Of a stretch of DNA of 64,000 bases, positions 1 through 10,038 are shown one piece after another (position 1 is the stretch's first letter; every line of letters begins with the position of its first letter). The position numbers and the translations under genes were made by a program. The stretch is taken from assembly GCA_009599575.1 (NCBI GenBank), contig VWND01000024.1:62001-126000 (forward strand), in the 5' to 3' direction. The stretch is from Blumeriella jaapii (taxonomy: Eukaryota > Ascomycota > Leotiomycetes > Helotiales > Drepanopezizaceae). The notes beneath the pieces are model-generated. The model saw only the letters and a program-made list of their open reading frames with translations, was not told the DNA's origin and did not search any database.

Positions 1-1363
1 CGTCCCGGCCGAGACGTAGCCCACGAGCCGACCCAGCCTCACGGCCGCCTTCTCCATCGCCTGGAAGGTGACGGGTTTCGCGACGGTGACGGGCGCCTCC
101 TCGATAATCTTCTGATGTCGGCGCTGGACCGAGCAATCTCGGCCGAAGAGCGAGATGTTGTGCCGTACTCGTCGGCCAGCAGCTGCACCTCCAAATGCCG
201 GGCGTTCCCGGCCAACTTCATGATGAAGATGGGCGATCCGGGGATTTCGCTGGCGGCAGCTTTGTAGAGGGCCTCGAAGCCATCTTCGGACTCGGCCTTG
301 CGGATTCCCTTTCCACCCCCCCCTTCCGACGCCTTGATCATGACGGGGAAGCCGATCTGGCGCGCCTTCTCGAGACCTTCTTGCCACGACTGCACGCATC
401 CCTTCTTGTAGACGTCGTCGTCGACCGTGACGATGCCCTCCTCGTTGACCTCGACCTGGTCGACGCCGGTGCCCGACCACGGTATGCAGGGGACCTTGGC
501 ATGCTGGGCCACAATCGTCGAAGAAATCTTGTCACCGAGCGATCGCATTGCCGACCCCGGGGGGCCGATGAACACAATCTTCTTCGGGCTCGCGGCCAAA
601 CTTTCGGGCAGTTTTGGGTTTTCCGAGGCATGGCCCCTGTCCGCCGATCAGTAAGTGGCACGGAAAAAGGAAGAGGAAGAATAAAAGGGAGAATAAAAGG
701 AAGAATAAAAGGAAGAATGAAAGGAAGAATGAAAGGAAGAATAAAAGGAAGAAAAGAAGAGAGAGAGAAAGAGACAGAGACAGCAATGCGCTCTCGCGTG
801 ACCTACCATCCAGCCCAGACCGCATGCACGTTCATGCGCTCGGCGACATCCACAATCAGCTCGACGTTGGCGTAGTTGTTGTTATTCGTGCCACCCGGCA
901 CCTCGACGTATTGGTCGGCCATGCGGATGTAATCGGCGTTGGCCCGCAGGTCCTCGGGCGTGGCCATGACGGTGAACTGAATGGCGCGCTCATCGCCAAA
1001 GGTCTCGTAGGCCCACTTCCGCACCGACCGGATCTCCTTGACGGCCGCGATCCCGTTGTTCGCAATCAGCACCTGCCATGGCCGTTAGCAATCCGCGTTC
1101 GGCGTACGTGCGTGCCCTCGGCGGGATGTTTTCCTGGGCCGGAGCAACGAGAGGAGGAGAGGGCTGCGTACGTTGGTGATGACCGTGTGGCCATCGTGCG
1201 ACGCGACAAAGTCCTTGACGGGGCCCGGCGCCGCGTTCTCCAGCTTGTTGCCGCCGATGAAGTGGTCGGCCAGCTTGTGCTTCGCGGCGTAGGAGGTGGC
1301 GCTGCCGCCGTTCATGATGGGGACGGTGCCGTTGGAGGCCTTGCTGCCATTGACTGCGGCCAT
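1..1363 (-). CDS. ACC1: Acetyl-CoA carboxylase, N-terminal part (5' end of gene; continues beyond window)
   Basis: Cytosolic, biotin-dependent, multidomain enzyme that makes malonyl-CoA, the committed step of fatty-acid synthesis. Three exons on the minus strand: 1172-1363 (start ATG at 1363, 64 codons), 807-1072 and 1-636. Introns are 1073-1171 (GTACGC..CAG, branch TGCTAAC) and 637-806 (GTAGGT..CAG). The protein opens [10 protein letters not shown]. Biotin-carboxylase landmarks follow: [70 protein letters not shown] and the Gly-rich ATP-grasp loop [13 protein letters not shown]. These match fungal ACC closely. One base is missing near 158-163: LLADEYGT is in one frame, while the conserved continuation [20 protein letters not shown] lies in another. 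This is a 1-bp deletion or a sequence error, discussed in the findings. The biotinyl and carboxyltransferase domains lie outside the window. Confidence 0.95.
657..780. repeat. Purine-rich microsatellite inside ACC intron 2
   Basis: Imperfect tandem units of the type GGAAGAATAAAA, followed by GAGAGAAA runs. They fill most of the 170-bp intron between the exons ending at 807 and starting at 636. Open frames here are repeat artefacts. Confidence 0.85.
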
Positions 1364-1483
1364 GGCGCTCGAGCGGTGGAAGCGTTGTGGTCGCCCGCGG
1401 CAATGGGGAGGGGTGAGGGGGTGCTGTGTTGCCGGAACGCGTGGGAAAGAGAAGCAAAGCCTTGCTGCGGCAGAGCGGCTGAT

Positions 1484-1491
1484 CTTATATG
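1484..1491 (-). promoter_or_regulatory. Possible TATA element of the ACC gene
   Basis: Read on the minus strand this is CATATAAG, about 120 bp upstream of the ACC start codon at 1363. It is the only clear TATA-like word near that start. No transcript evidence is available, so this is a suggestion. Confidence 0.35.
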
Positions 1492-1516
1492 CTCTCGCGC
1501 GTCGTCGGAGCTGCAA

Positions 1517-1585
1517 GATGGGGGAGGAGGAGGAGGAGGTGGTGGTGGTGGTGGTGGAGGTGGAGGTGGAGGTGGAAGAGGAGCA
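1517..1585. repeat. (GGA/GGT)n microsatellite in the ACC 5' region
   Basis: A GGAGGAGGAGGT run passes into a GTGGTGGTGG run and a GGAGGTGGA run. It lies just upstream of the TATA-like word and is strongly purine-rich on the plus strand. The six-frame poly-Gly, Val and Trp translations are shadows. Confidence 0.85.
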
Positions 1586-1989
1586 AAAAAGTGGCCGAAA
1601 GGTCGATGACGGCGCCCGAGAGCGAGAGGAGAGTGGCGGGGGTATCACAGACAGGACAGAAGACGCATGCAAGGAGGCCGAGGAGCAGCAGGATGAGGCG
1701 TGGTGAAGAATGCTGTGTTGAGTGCTCGTTGCAGAGGCCGCGGTGGTTGTGAAAGTCGAGAAGAAAAGATGTTTGTTGAGTTCGGAGCCCGTCGAGATTA
1801 TTCCCTGCCCGCCCACACGCCCACACGCCGGCCCTGACGCCGCAGTCTGCACCCCAACGTTTTGCGCGCTAGGACAGATCGGGCCAGGCGCCATCGGGTT
1901 ATCCTGGGCCCGTTCCTCCGCTCGACAGGATTTCCCAACGCCTGAGGCTCCATTTTTTTGGACGTACTGTGCTTTAGCATGTTTTAACA

Positions 1990-2480
1990 TATCTTATGGT
2001 AAATCTCTTTCAGTATTACTTTTGATTATGTACATTTTATGTTTTGACTACTTGACTGTACTTGACTGTACTTGCTGCACTTGCTGCACTTGACGGTACT
2101 TGACGGTCCTTGACGGTGCTTGAGTACTTGACGGTACTTGACGGTATCTTATAGTAATTTCTTAGTAATATTGAGTTTTATGATATTAAATTATTTTACT
2201 ACTTTACTGTAATTTACGATACTTGACTGTATATTATTTTTTTGATGGTTCTTTGCTTTACAGCACTGTACAGTACATACCTGTACGTTACCATTTCACT
2301 ACTTTACCCTACTACACTGTACTTACCTACTTTATTACAGTACTTCACTACTTTTCTGTACTTTACTCTACTACACTGTACTATACTACTTTACTACCTT
2401 TACATACTTTCTTTACATTCTTTACTATCTCACTACTTATTCTACTACACTGTCCCGTACACACTTCATACTTTACACAC
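1990..2480. repeat. Spacer with degenerate decamer repeats (CTTGACGGTA and CTACTTTACTGTA types)
   Basis: Between about 2045 and 2150 a roughly 10-bp unit, CTTGACGGTA or CTTGACTGTA, is repeated about ten times. From about 2255 to 2460 the repeats become ACTTTACTACACTGT-like. No gene is seen. The same GTACTGTA word recurs in other spacers of the window. Confidence 0.75.
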
Positions 2481-2679
2481 CACAGTACACAGTACTTCGG
2501 ACATCCGGACTCGGCTCGCCCCCCAACAGGAATATTAACTTCCCCCCGATCCCGAGCCGGAAAATGATCCGTAAATAGTCCGATCGATCCTCCTCTCCGT
2601 CCTCGTACACGGTACACACAGTACTCTACAGTGCCCAGGCCGTTGATGAGAATGGTCATCAATCCATCAATCAATCTCA

Positions 2680-2835
2680 CACCTCATCTCATCCATCCGT
2701 CTCATCCATCTCATCCGTCTCATCCATCTCATCCGTCTCATCCGTCTCATCCATCTCATCTATCCCATCTATCCCATCTCATCTCATGCATCCCATCCCC
2801 CCCATCCATCCCATCCATCTCACCTCATCCCACCC
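2680..2835. repeat. CATCC/CATCT minisatellite
   Basis: Tandem units alternating CATCCATCT, CATCCGTCT and CATCTATCC, with a 10-15 bp period. Flanking sequence to 3387 is low-complexity C/T-rich DNA without a supported gene. Confidence 0.8.
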
Positions 2836-3387
2836 ATCTCTCCCCTCAAACAGCATCGAGCATTCCCCGACCCACCCATCCACCCATCCATCGTGTCCTG
2901 CCCTGCCCAGCCCTGTCCAGCCCTGCTCTGCCCTCGCCCCATCCCATCTCCTCTCCTCCCAGCAAATCAGCACGTACCGTACCGTACACACACAATCCCA
3001 CAGCCCAGCGAGGTCGGAAAAAGTGGGCGTTGCCCCACGCGCGCCAAATTCCAAAGCCCGCCAGGGATGATGATGATGATGAACAACCTTTTGCGAAAAG
3101 AAAGTTAAAGCACAAACCCAACAGGTACAGTAAAAGAAAAAAAAAAACAAAAAAAAAACCTTTCCCGTGCCCAGCCAAAACCCCGATGCCATGATGTCAT
3201 TCGCATCGCCTCCGTGCCGCAGTGAGTACACAGTACACAGTATTCTGTACAAACCTACAGTAGAGGTATGCACGTACGGCGGTCTGGTCCCGTGGTGTAA
3301 CATCACGTGATATCCCATAGTCGTCACGAGGGAAAACGACGTACGAACAGCACGTACACAACACAACACATACAACTTCCCTTCTCT

Positions 3388-3410
3388 CCCCCCCCCCCCC
3401 CCCCCCCCCC
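3388..3410. repeat. Poly-C tract (23 C)
   Basis: Uninterrupted C run in the spacer between the ACC and NudE genes. Its length is likely unreliable in sequencing. Confidence 0.9.
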
Positions 3411-3722
3411 TCTTGCTATCCATTCCACTACCCATTCCACCTCGAGGTATCGTTGGGTGATAGAGTAGTGGTGTACGCGTCGCAGTTCCAAAGGAATGAA
3501 TGCGGCAGAGAGGGTGAAGTCCTCGCATCCATCCCGCTACCTACCACGCACGCCACTCCACCCTACTGCTCTTCCGTTCAATCCAGCGAAGAAGAGGAGG
3601 ACGAGAAAAGACGTTTTTGCGTGGTTTTATTTCCCCTTTTCGCTGATGCTGACTCGCCGTTTTTTTTTTCCCTTCCTCTTTTTTGAACTTTTGCTTTTTT
3701 TTTTCTTCTACTTTCGTTTTTT

Positions 3723-3897
3723 TTTCTTCTCCTTCTCCCTCTCCTTCTCCTTCTCCCTCTCCCTCTCCCTCTCCCTCTCCTCTCCTCCCTCTCCTCTCCC
3801 TCTCCCTCTCCCTCTCCCCCCTCTCCCTCTCCCTCCTCCCCCTCTCCCTCTCCCTCTCCCTCTCTCCTTCTCCCTCTCCTTCTCCCTCTTCTACTTA
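3723..3897. repeat. (CTCTCC)n pyrimidine microsatellite
   Basis: About 175 bp of almost pure pyrimidine on the plus strand, mostly CCCTCT hexamers with CTTCTC variants. Long Ser/Leu/Pro and Glu/Gly/Arg frames across it are artefacts. Confidence 0.9.
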
Positions 3898-3949
3898 GCG
3901 GAATAAACAGCAGAACCAGTCCTGAAATCAACAGCGCAATCAACAGCTA

Positions 3950-4850
3950 AAAAACGATGCGAAAATACCTAAGTAAGTAGCAAAATGAGTAGCAGAATAA
4001 ATAGCGGAACGAACGAACACCAGACAGAATCAGCAAGTAAGTATGTAGCAAAATGATCCCCGTGACAGTAGATAGCAAAGTGAAGAGAAAACTTAGAGCA
4101 GAATAGACAGCAGAATAGACAGCAAAGAGGTAAAGAATAAACGAAGAACAGAATGGATAGCGGAAAAAAACAGCGGAATGAATAACAAATAAAAGATGAG
4201 ATAAAAAGCAATAAATAGGTAGGTACCAGCACCAAAAGCAGCAAAATTACTAAATCCGTATTAAAATCAGCAGCGAAAGTAATATAGCAGAAAAAACAGC
4301 AAAGAGGTAAAGAATAAACGAAGAACAGAATGGATAGCGGAAAAAACAGCGGAATAGACAACATACAAATTAACGAATAAAAAAACGAAAAAACTAAAAA
4401 ACAAGATAAAAAGCAATGAATAAATACCAGCAGCAAAAGCAGCAAAATCACCAAAATCACCAAAAGCACCAAAATCAGCACCAAAATCACCAAAATCACC
4501 AAAATCATCAAAATCATCAAAATCAGCAGCAAAAGCAGCAAAAGTGGTATAGCAGCAGCAAAAGTGCTATAGCTGTATAAATCGCAGAAAGATAAACACT
4601 AAACTAATACCGAACAAACAATCAAAAAAATAAATAACAAATAAAAAACAGATGAAATAATAAATGAAAAACAATCAATAAAAAACAGAATGGATAGCGG
4701 AAAAACCAGCGGAATAGACGACGTATGAATTAACGAATAAATAACGAATAAAAAAGCAATAAATAAATACCATCACCAAATCACCAAAATCACCAAAATC
4801 ATCAAAATACCAAATCACCGAATCAGCAGCAAAAGTGCATAGCGAGCATC
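3950..4850. repeat. A-rich higher-order repeat block
   Basis: Three related units contain CAGAATGGATAGCGGAAAAA, starting near 4149, 4328 and 4687. In at least two of them the preceding stretch AGCAAAGAGGTAAAGAATAA is also conserved. Between them are arrays of AAAATCACC/AAAAGCAGC 9-mers (about 4435-4540 and 4770-4820). Pyrimidines are scarce on the plus strand. No gene is supported. The hydrophobic Leu/Ile/Val reading on the minus strand is the translation of the 9-mer array. Confidence 0.75.
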
Positions 4851-5148
4851 CGTGAACCCTCACTCTCCTTTCTCATTTCATTACCTAGCGATACTTTCTC
4901 TCTCTCCATCTGTCTCTGTCTATCTCAGCTCTTCCACCTCCACCTCCATCCACTACACTCCACTCCATCAAGCCCAACTACCTACCTAACCGAGCCTGAC
5001 CCAACCCTCACATCCGCCTCCTTTCACCCCCTCGCCCTGTTCTCAAACCCCCGAACAAACCCCCAAGCAAAGAGCCGCACGTCACCCCATCTCCAGACCA
5101 CACCAGCAAGAGACCCAAAACCCCCCCAAACGCCACTAGCACCAGTGC

Positions 5149-7210
5149 TCAAGCCGAAACGAAAAAAGACCCATCCGTCCCTACCGGCCCATGCCACGCC
5201 ATGCCACGCCATGCCATGCTTGCCCTACAAAGCAGCAAACCATCGAAGAGAAAAGCCACCCGTGAAGCCCCAATCGTAACGTCGTCACGCCGTCGTGTGT
5301 GTGGTGTCGCCGCATCGCATGTACGCATGGCAAAAGCGCAGAAAGAAGTCCGTCCGTCAAGTGAAGCGTCCCCTCCCTGCAATGCATCTCTCCCATTTCC
5401 CGTCTTCGAGCCCCACTCCCTCGCCCGGGGCGCGCCGAGGGAGCCACCGGCCCCCGTCCCTATCGACCCGTCGTCGATCGCACCAGTCTCGAGGGTGGGG
5501 ATCGCACGCCCCTCGGCCTCTCCCTTCCCATACGTGCTCCGTCGGCTCGGCGTCACGCAATCCCGTTCCCGCTCTCGGGACTCGTCGAACTCCGCACACG
5601 AGACGCTCTGCGAGTGGTTGTGGCCATGGGAAGCCGCAAAGCTCCCCCCCATGCTCGACCGTGGACGTCGGGCCTCCGCGACAGAGGACTGGGAGTAATG
5701 CCCCAGCGGGGTGCGCGTCCCGGACATGGAGGTGCGGCTCACGGGCCGAGCGATCTCGCTGCGGGACAGCGGCCGGTCGGGACGCACGTAGCTGCTCGCG
5801 CTCGTGCTGGCACGGCTGCTGGGGCGGCTGTCGCTGCTGCCGTCGCGGTGGGGGAGCGGGCCAAAGGACAGCCGGGAGATGCCCGAGGTGGAGATCCGGC
5901 CGACGTGCTTGGTGGAGGGGGTGTCGTCGGGGCCCGTGGATGTGCTGCTGACGTTGCTCCCCCCGGTGCGTTTCCGGGCGCGGATGGTGACCGTGGAGGG
6001 CACGTACTGGCCGAGCGCCGAGCCGTTCCGGGGAGACGCGCGGGGAGGCGTGTGGATGGGGGCGGGCAGCTTGGATCTCGCCGACTGCACCCGCTGCTCG
6101 AGCCTCTGCATCTGGGCCGTGAGACTTCGGATGTGGGTGAGCGAGCTGGAGCTGGGCAGGCCGCGGGTGGCGGGGGCCTTGGACCGCGCATGGCGGATGA
6201 CGGCGGGCGTGGCGTTCCGCATCCGGCTGGAGCTCATCGGGGCCGCCGCGGTCGGCCCCTTCGAGCCGCGGAGGTTGGTGGTCGCGTATCGCGGCGCGGC
6301 GGGCTTCGGGGTGGTGCTCGAGGTGCCCGACGGGAGCTTCAGCCGGCTCTTCGGCGGGTTCATGGGCGTCTTCAGCACCTGGCGCGCCGAGCCGGACGCG
6401 TCCGAGATGGGGGGCGACGGCGGCGTGAGGGCCTCGGACCGGCCATCCGACGTCGAGACGGATTTCCCGTCGGCGGGACTCAGCACCATGGGCGACGAGG
6501 CCGTCGAGGACGGGGAGTCCTCGTCCCGCGACGGCGAGTTGGGGGCCGTGACATCCGTCGCGATGCTGTGCACGTGGCGTTTGCGGAGCTTGTCTTGCAT
6601 GATCTCGGCTTCGATGCGGAGGTCGGCCAACTCGTCGCGGAGGCGCTGCGTCTCGATGCGCAGCTGCTCGCGCTCCTGCTCGCCGAGCTTGATCTCCTCC
6701 TCCATCATGACGGCCCGCTCGATGGCGACGTTGTACTTGGACTCCAGGTCTTCCAAGGAGGACGAGGTGTTCCGGGCCTGCCTCTCGAAGTCGTCGTTCT
6801 GGACCTCGATGTCGCGGAGCTTCAGCTGCAGGGTCCGGTTCGCGTCGCGCAGCGTCGTGATCTCCTTCTGGAGGATGTTCTGGGCCGAGCTGGCCTCCGT
6901 CTTGGACTGCTTGTACTTGGACTGCGCCGGCGCGTCAGAGGGGCGGCGCACGCATCGCCACGCGGCCAGGAGGACATACCTTCCACTCGTCGACCTCGAA
7001 TCCCAGGCTCTCGGCCTTCTCCTTCAGCAGCCGCTCCCGCTGCTCGGCCGCCTCGACATCCTTCTCGAGCTCGGCCTCGAGCTCCTGGCTGGAGGCTTGG
7101 AAATCGGCCAGCTCGCTCTCGAGCTGCTCGTACTGCGATTTGTAGTATGCCAGCGCCTCCTCCGGCGTCGACCGGGCCGACGGCGGCGAGGACGGCGGCT
7201 GCTCCTCCAT
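5149..7210 (-). CDS. nde1: NudE/NDE1-type nuclear distribution protein
   Basis: Coiled-coil scaffold that links LIS1/NudF to dynein for nuclear migration and hyphal transport. Exon 1 is 6980-7210 (ATG at 7210, 77 codons). The intron is 6922-6979 (GTATGT..CAG, branch CTGAC). Exon 2 runs from 6921 to a stop at 5149, giving 667 residues if read through. Residues 17-190 form a long heptad coiled coil ([60 protein letters not shown]), the NudE dimerisation and LIS1-binding region. After that comes a Ser/Pro/Arg-rich, probably disordered tail. Family assignment rests on the coiled-coil sequence. The last 70-90 residues read through simple-sequence DNA ([13 protein letters not shown] from a CATGCCACGC repeat), so the true C-terminus may lie earlier or after a missed intron. 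Confidence 0.88.
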
Positions 7211-7261
7211 CAGCGACGGCGGTGGTGAGGGGGTGAGGGGTGAGGGGGTGAGTGGGCGCGT

Positions 7262-7285
7262 GTGTGCGTGTGTGCGTGTGTGCAC
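7262..7285. repeat. TG-rich run in the NudE 5' region
   Basis: GTGTGCGTGTGTGCGTGTG about 50-75 bp upstream of the NudE start codon. Probably in the 5' UTR or core promoter. Confidence 0.6.
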
Positions 7286-7359
7286 TGCGCAACTGGCATC
7301 CACGGCCGTTCCCACTCTCGCGGCTGGGTGGTGTGGTGTGTTTATGGTCGGTGGGAGGG

Positions 7360-7485
7360 TGGTGGTCGGTGGTGGTGGTGGTGGTGGTGGTCGTCGTCGT
7401 CGTTGTCGTCGTCGTCGTCGTTGTCGTCGTCGTCGTCGTCGTCGTCGTCGCTGGTCGTCGTCAGTCGTCGTCGTCGCCGTCGTGG
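7360..7485. repeat. (GGT)n-(CGT)n trinucleotide microsatellite
   Basis: A GGTGGTGGT run is followed by GTCGTCGTC with a few interruptions, 150-275 bp upstream of the NudE start. No coding sense is supported in any frame. Confidence 0.9.
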
Positions 7486-7720
7486 GTTGTTGATGATCGG
7501 AAAGAAGAATGGAAGTTCGAACTCAGGAGAGGGGCGGCGCTAGTGCAGGGGCGCGTCGGGACGGCAACGCAGCGCTGGGATGCGACGGCACCAGGAGGAT
7601 TCACTCGCTCTAATACAGTCCAGTCCAGTACTGTGTACAGTCAGTCCAGTGAGCACGGCCACGGCACTACACCACACCGCACTACTGAGGAATGTTCCAC
7701 TCATACATCCATACTTCCAT

Positions 7721-7781
7721 ACATACACACATACACACATACACACATACACACATACACACATACACACATACACACATA

Positions 7782-7868
<87 letters not shown>
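7721..7868. repeat. (ACACAT)n followed by (AC)n microsatellite
   Basis: About ten ACACAT hexamers and then roughly 40 AC dinucleotides. The surrounding 7.5-8.1 kb holds no supported gene. Confidence 0.95.
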
Positions 7869-7869
<1 letters not shown>

Positions 7870-8083
7870 ACCGTCCGGTCAGAAGGATCGAGAGATCCCT
7901 GGCGTCCAAGAGTTCGGTTCTAATTCAAGCCACTTCCTCTGCACTCGCTTCCGGTCGGGACCGAATCATCATCCATCGTCGCGTCGCTGGCGCAACCACG
8001 TCGGTGGAGGGACGGTGCCGTCAGGCACTGGTCATGGTCACTGGTCACTGGTGCCTCACTGATCTCGCACGTCGCACAGTACT

Positions 8084-8142
8084 GTACATACATACATACA
8101 TACATACATACATACATACATACATACATACATACATACATG
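8084..8142. repeat. (CATA)n tetranucleotide microsatellite
   Basis: About 14 CATA units directly after an ACTGTA word. Confidence 0.95.
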
Positions 8143-8589
8143 CATCCCTCCTGTACAGAGGAGACTCACGGCCCATCGCTACCGTGCTGTGCGCGCCCTC
8201 GATCCGTGTACGTGCCCTAGAATCTTCCACCGTCGAACAGACGACGTCGATTCCCGCCGTGTCCGTATCCAGCAACGTGGCAAGCTGCCATCCAGGTCGT
8301 CGTCCAGTGTGCACCGTACAGTGGGAGAGAGTGGTGCGGTAAGCACCGCAACCTAATTTCTGCCGCTCGATTACGATCACCGGTACTGAAACAAGCTGCT
8401 GTCTTCAATCTCTCGCATGGCTCGCACGGTTCTGTGGATGGGGCTTGCCTGCCAGGCTTCATCACAGAGCAGATGATGATGAGATCACTGTCGCACCCAA
8501 CGTCCGGTCAAGGCCCGTACTCAGATCGTGCCCTCTCCCCCCGCCAAGTCGGCGCAAACGTTGGGAGCGGCCGGTCGAGCGGCTCGCGC

Positions 8590-8668
8590 TGCTCGCGCTG
8601 CTCTGAGACGGTGTGGATGGCTCGCGCTGCTCCGAAACGGTGTGGATTGCTCGTCGGCGGCTCGCCAA
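8590..8668. repeat. Two-copy direct repeat of about 38 bp
   Basis: GCTCGCGCTGCTC followed by a GAGACGGTGTGGAT-type segment occurs twice in a row with few differences, plus a partial third copy before it near 8405-8440. Confidence 0.6.
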
Positions 8669-8669
8669 G

Positions 8670-8960
8670 ATGCAGCATCAGATCACTCGTGGAAAGTCCG
8701 CTCAGCTGAGCCGCTCTGGGGCAGAGGTAGGCGATTGGAAACGGTACGTGATCTCGCGAATTCGCCTCGTTCGAATCACAATCCCATCTGCTTGTCCCCC
8801 ATGGCGAGATGCCGGGGTCGCCGTCACGCCGTAAGAGCCCATCGCGCGACTCTCGATTCACCCGCAGAAGGCTGGCTGGGGCTCGCTGGCTCTCCTTGAC
8901 GAACCGCCATCCTTTGCCGTCGTCGGGGTCTAGTTGCACCGCTGGCACCATCATGCCCAC
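8670..8960 (-). pseudogene. Possible 2EXR-domain fragment
   Basis: The minus-strand frame reads VPAVQLDPDDGKGWRFVKES and then APASLLRVNRESRDGLL. This resembles the second half of the 2EXR domain (the conserved LL-x-VNRESR motif after the strand-turn region). No N-terminal F-P-LP-ELR-W box is in frame upstream and no sensible continuation follows, so it looks like a relic related to the intact 2EXR gene at 10-11 kb. The match is short and could be chance. Confidence 0.35.
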
Positions 8961-8969
8961 TCCTCTGAC

Positions 8970-10030
8970 CGCATTCGCCGAATGCGTCCACGAGTGTCGG
9001 TCGAGAATTCGCGCTTTCGAGATTCGATATCTTCATCTTGCTTGCTTGCTTGCTGGAGACTCGTTCGCAGAAGGTGGGTGGGTAACACGCGCCGTCGACC
9101 CCATCGAGCTCCATTCGGAAGACTGGCGTGGTGTTCCTATCCGTGGCCCACGACATAGTCGCCGAAGCCGTCAAGAGCGCGATTCCGGTTCCGTCTGAGA
9201 TGGGGAGTTAGTTCTCGATGCCGCAACCACATGTATCCATCCATGCCTTCTGCGTGCTTCCGTTGTCTGTTCGATGTCGCCCACCTCCCTCTGTACTCCG
9301 GCGGACCTCGGAGGCAGCGTCTGCGAGATCGCGCGCTGTACTGTGAGCGTGCCTTGTGCGAGCTACGTGTTGTCCCATTGTCGAAGGTAGGTGGTCGCCG
9401 CTTACCGCGCGTGGCTTGCGAGAAACGATGGGCCGTTCGATGGTCGCGCGTGGTGTGCGAGGAAGATAAGGAGCCAGCCAGAGGTTGAAGTTCTCCAGAG
9501 ACGCGGATGCCGAACTCGCCGCCCCTCGTCCGTCGGGCTGGCAGGGCGTGCACCGCTTTCTGTTCCAGGAAGGCACGATCGTTTGTCTGTCTGTCTGTCC
9601 CTCCCTACGTCCTGACCCCGAGCCGAAGTGGGAAGACGAATAGTAGGTAAATAAATAAGTAACATCTGATTCAAATCCATCATAAAATCATCTTTTTTTA
9701 AACAAATATCTATATGGAAATATACACAGGTGCACGTCGTTAGGCATGGCGAAGTTGGGAGGAGGGGGGGGGGATGATAGGCAGAAAAGATGGGGATGGG
9801 TTTGGGGATTTGCATTGCAATTGAAATGTATGCTGCTCTAAGATTCTATCGCTGTACCACACGCTGATCCATTTCCGACCGTCTGAGGCTGGGACAAGGC
9901 GCCATCGGGACTCCGCGCAATGCCATCTGGTAACAAGTCCCGCAAGTACGGGATGTGATGTGATCAACGACACGACGAGAACTCATCGGCGTCGACGAAC
10001 CAGGAAATCACAAGCTCCCATGGCCGAGTT
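8970..10030. other. Spacer without a supported gene
   Basis: Normal base composition and several moderate open frames on both strands, but none has splice logic or a family motif I can recognise. Short CTTG and TGTC tandem runs are near 9040 and 9583. Confidence 0.5.
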
Positions 10031-10038
10031 CCCCCGCC

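Noticed and set aside
3969..4541. 190-codon hydrophobic minus-strand ORF
   Set aside because: Translation of the AAAATCACC/AAAAGCAGC array (Leu/Ile/Val from GAT/GTG/TTT repeats).
5614..7236. Very long plus-strand open frame opposite the NudE gene
   Set aside because: It is the antisense of the GC-rich NudE coding region, Gly/Arg/Ala-rich without domains. The minus strand has a coiled coil, a start and an intron.
7692..8342. His/Thr repeat protein frames over the AC and CATA microsatellites
   Set aside because: All six frames are open because of the repeat. No gene context.
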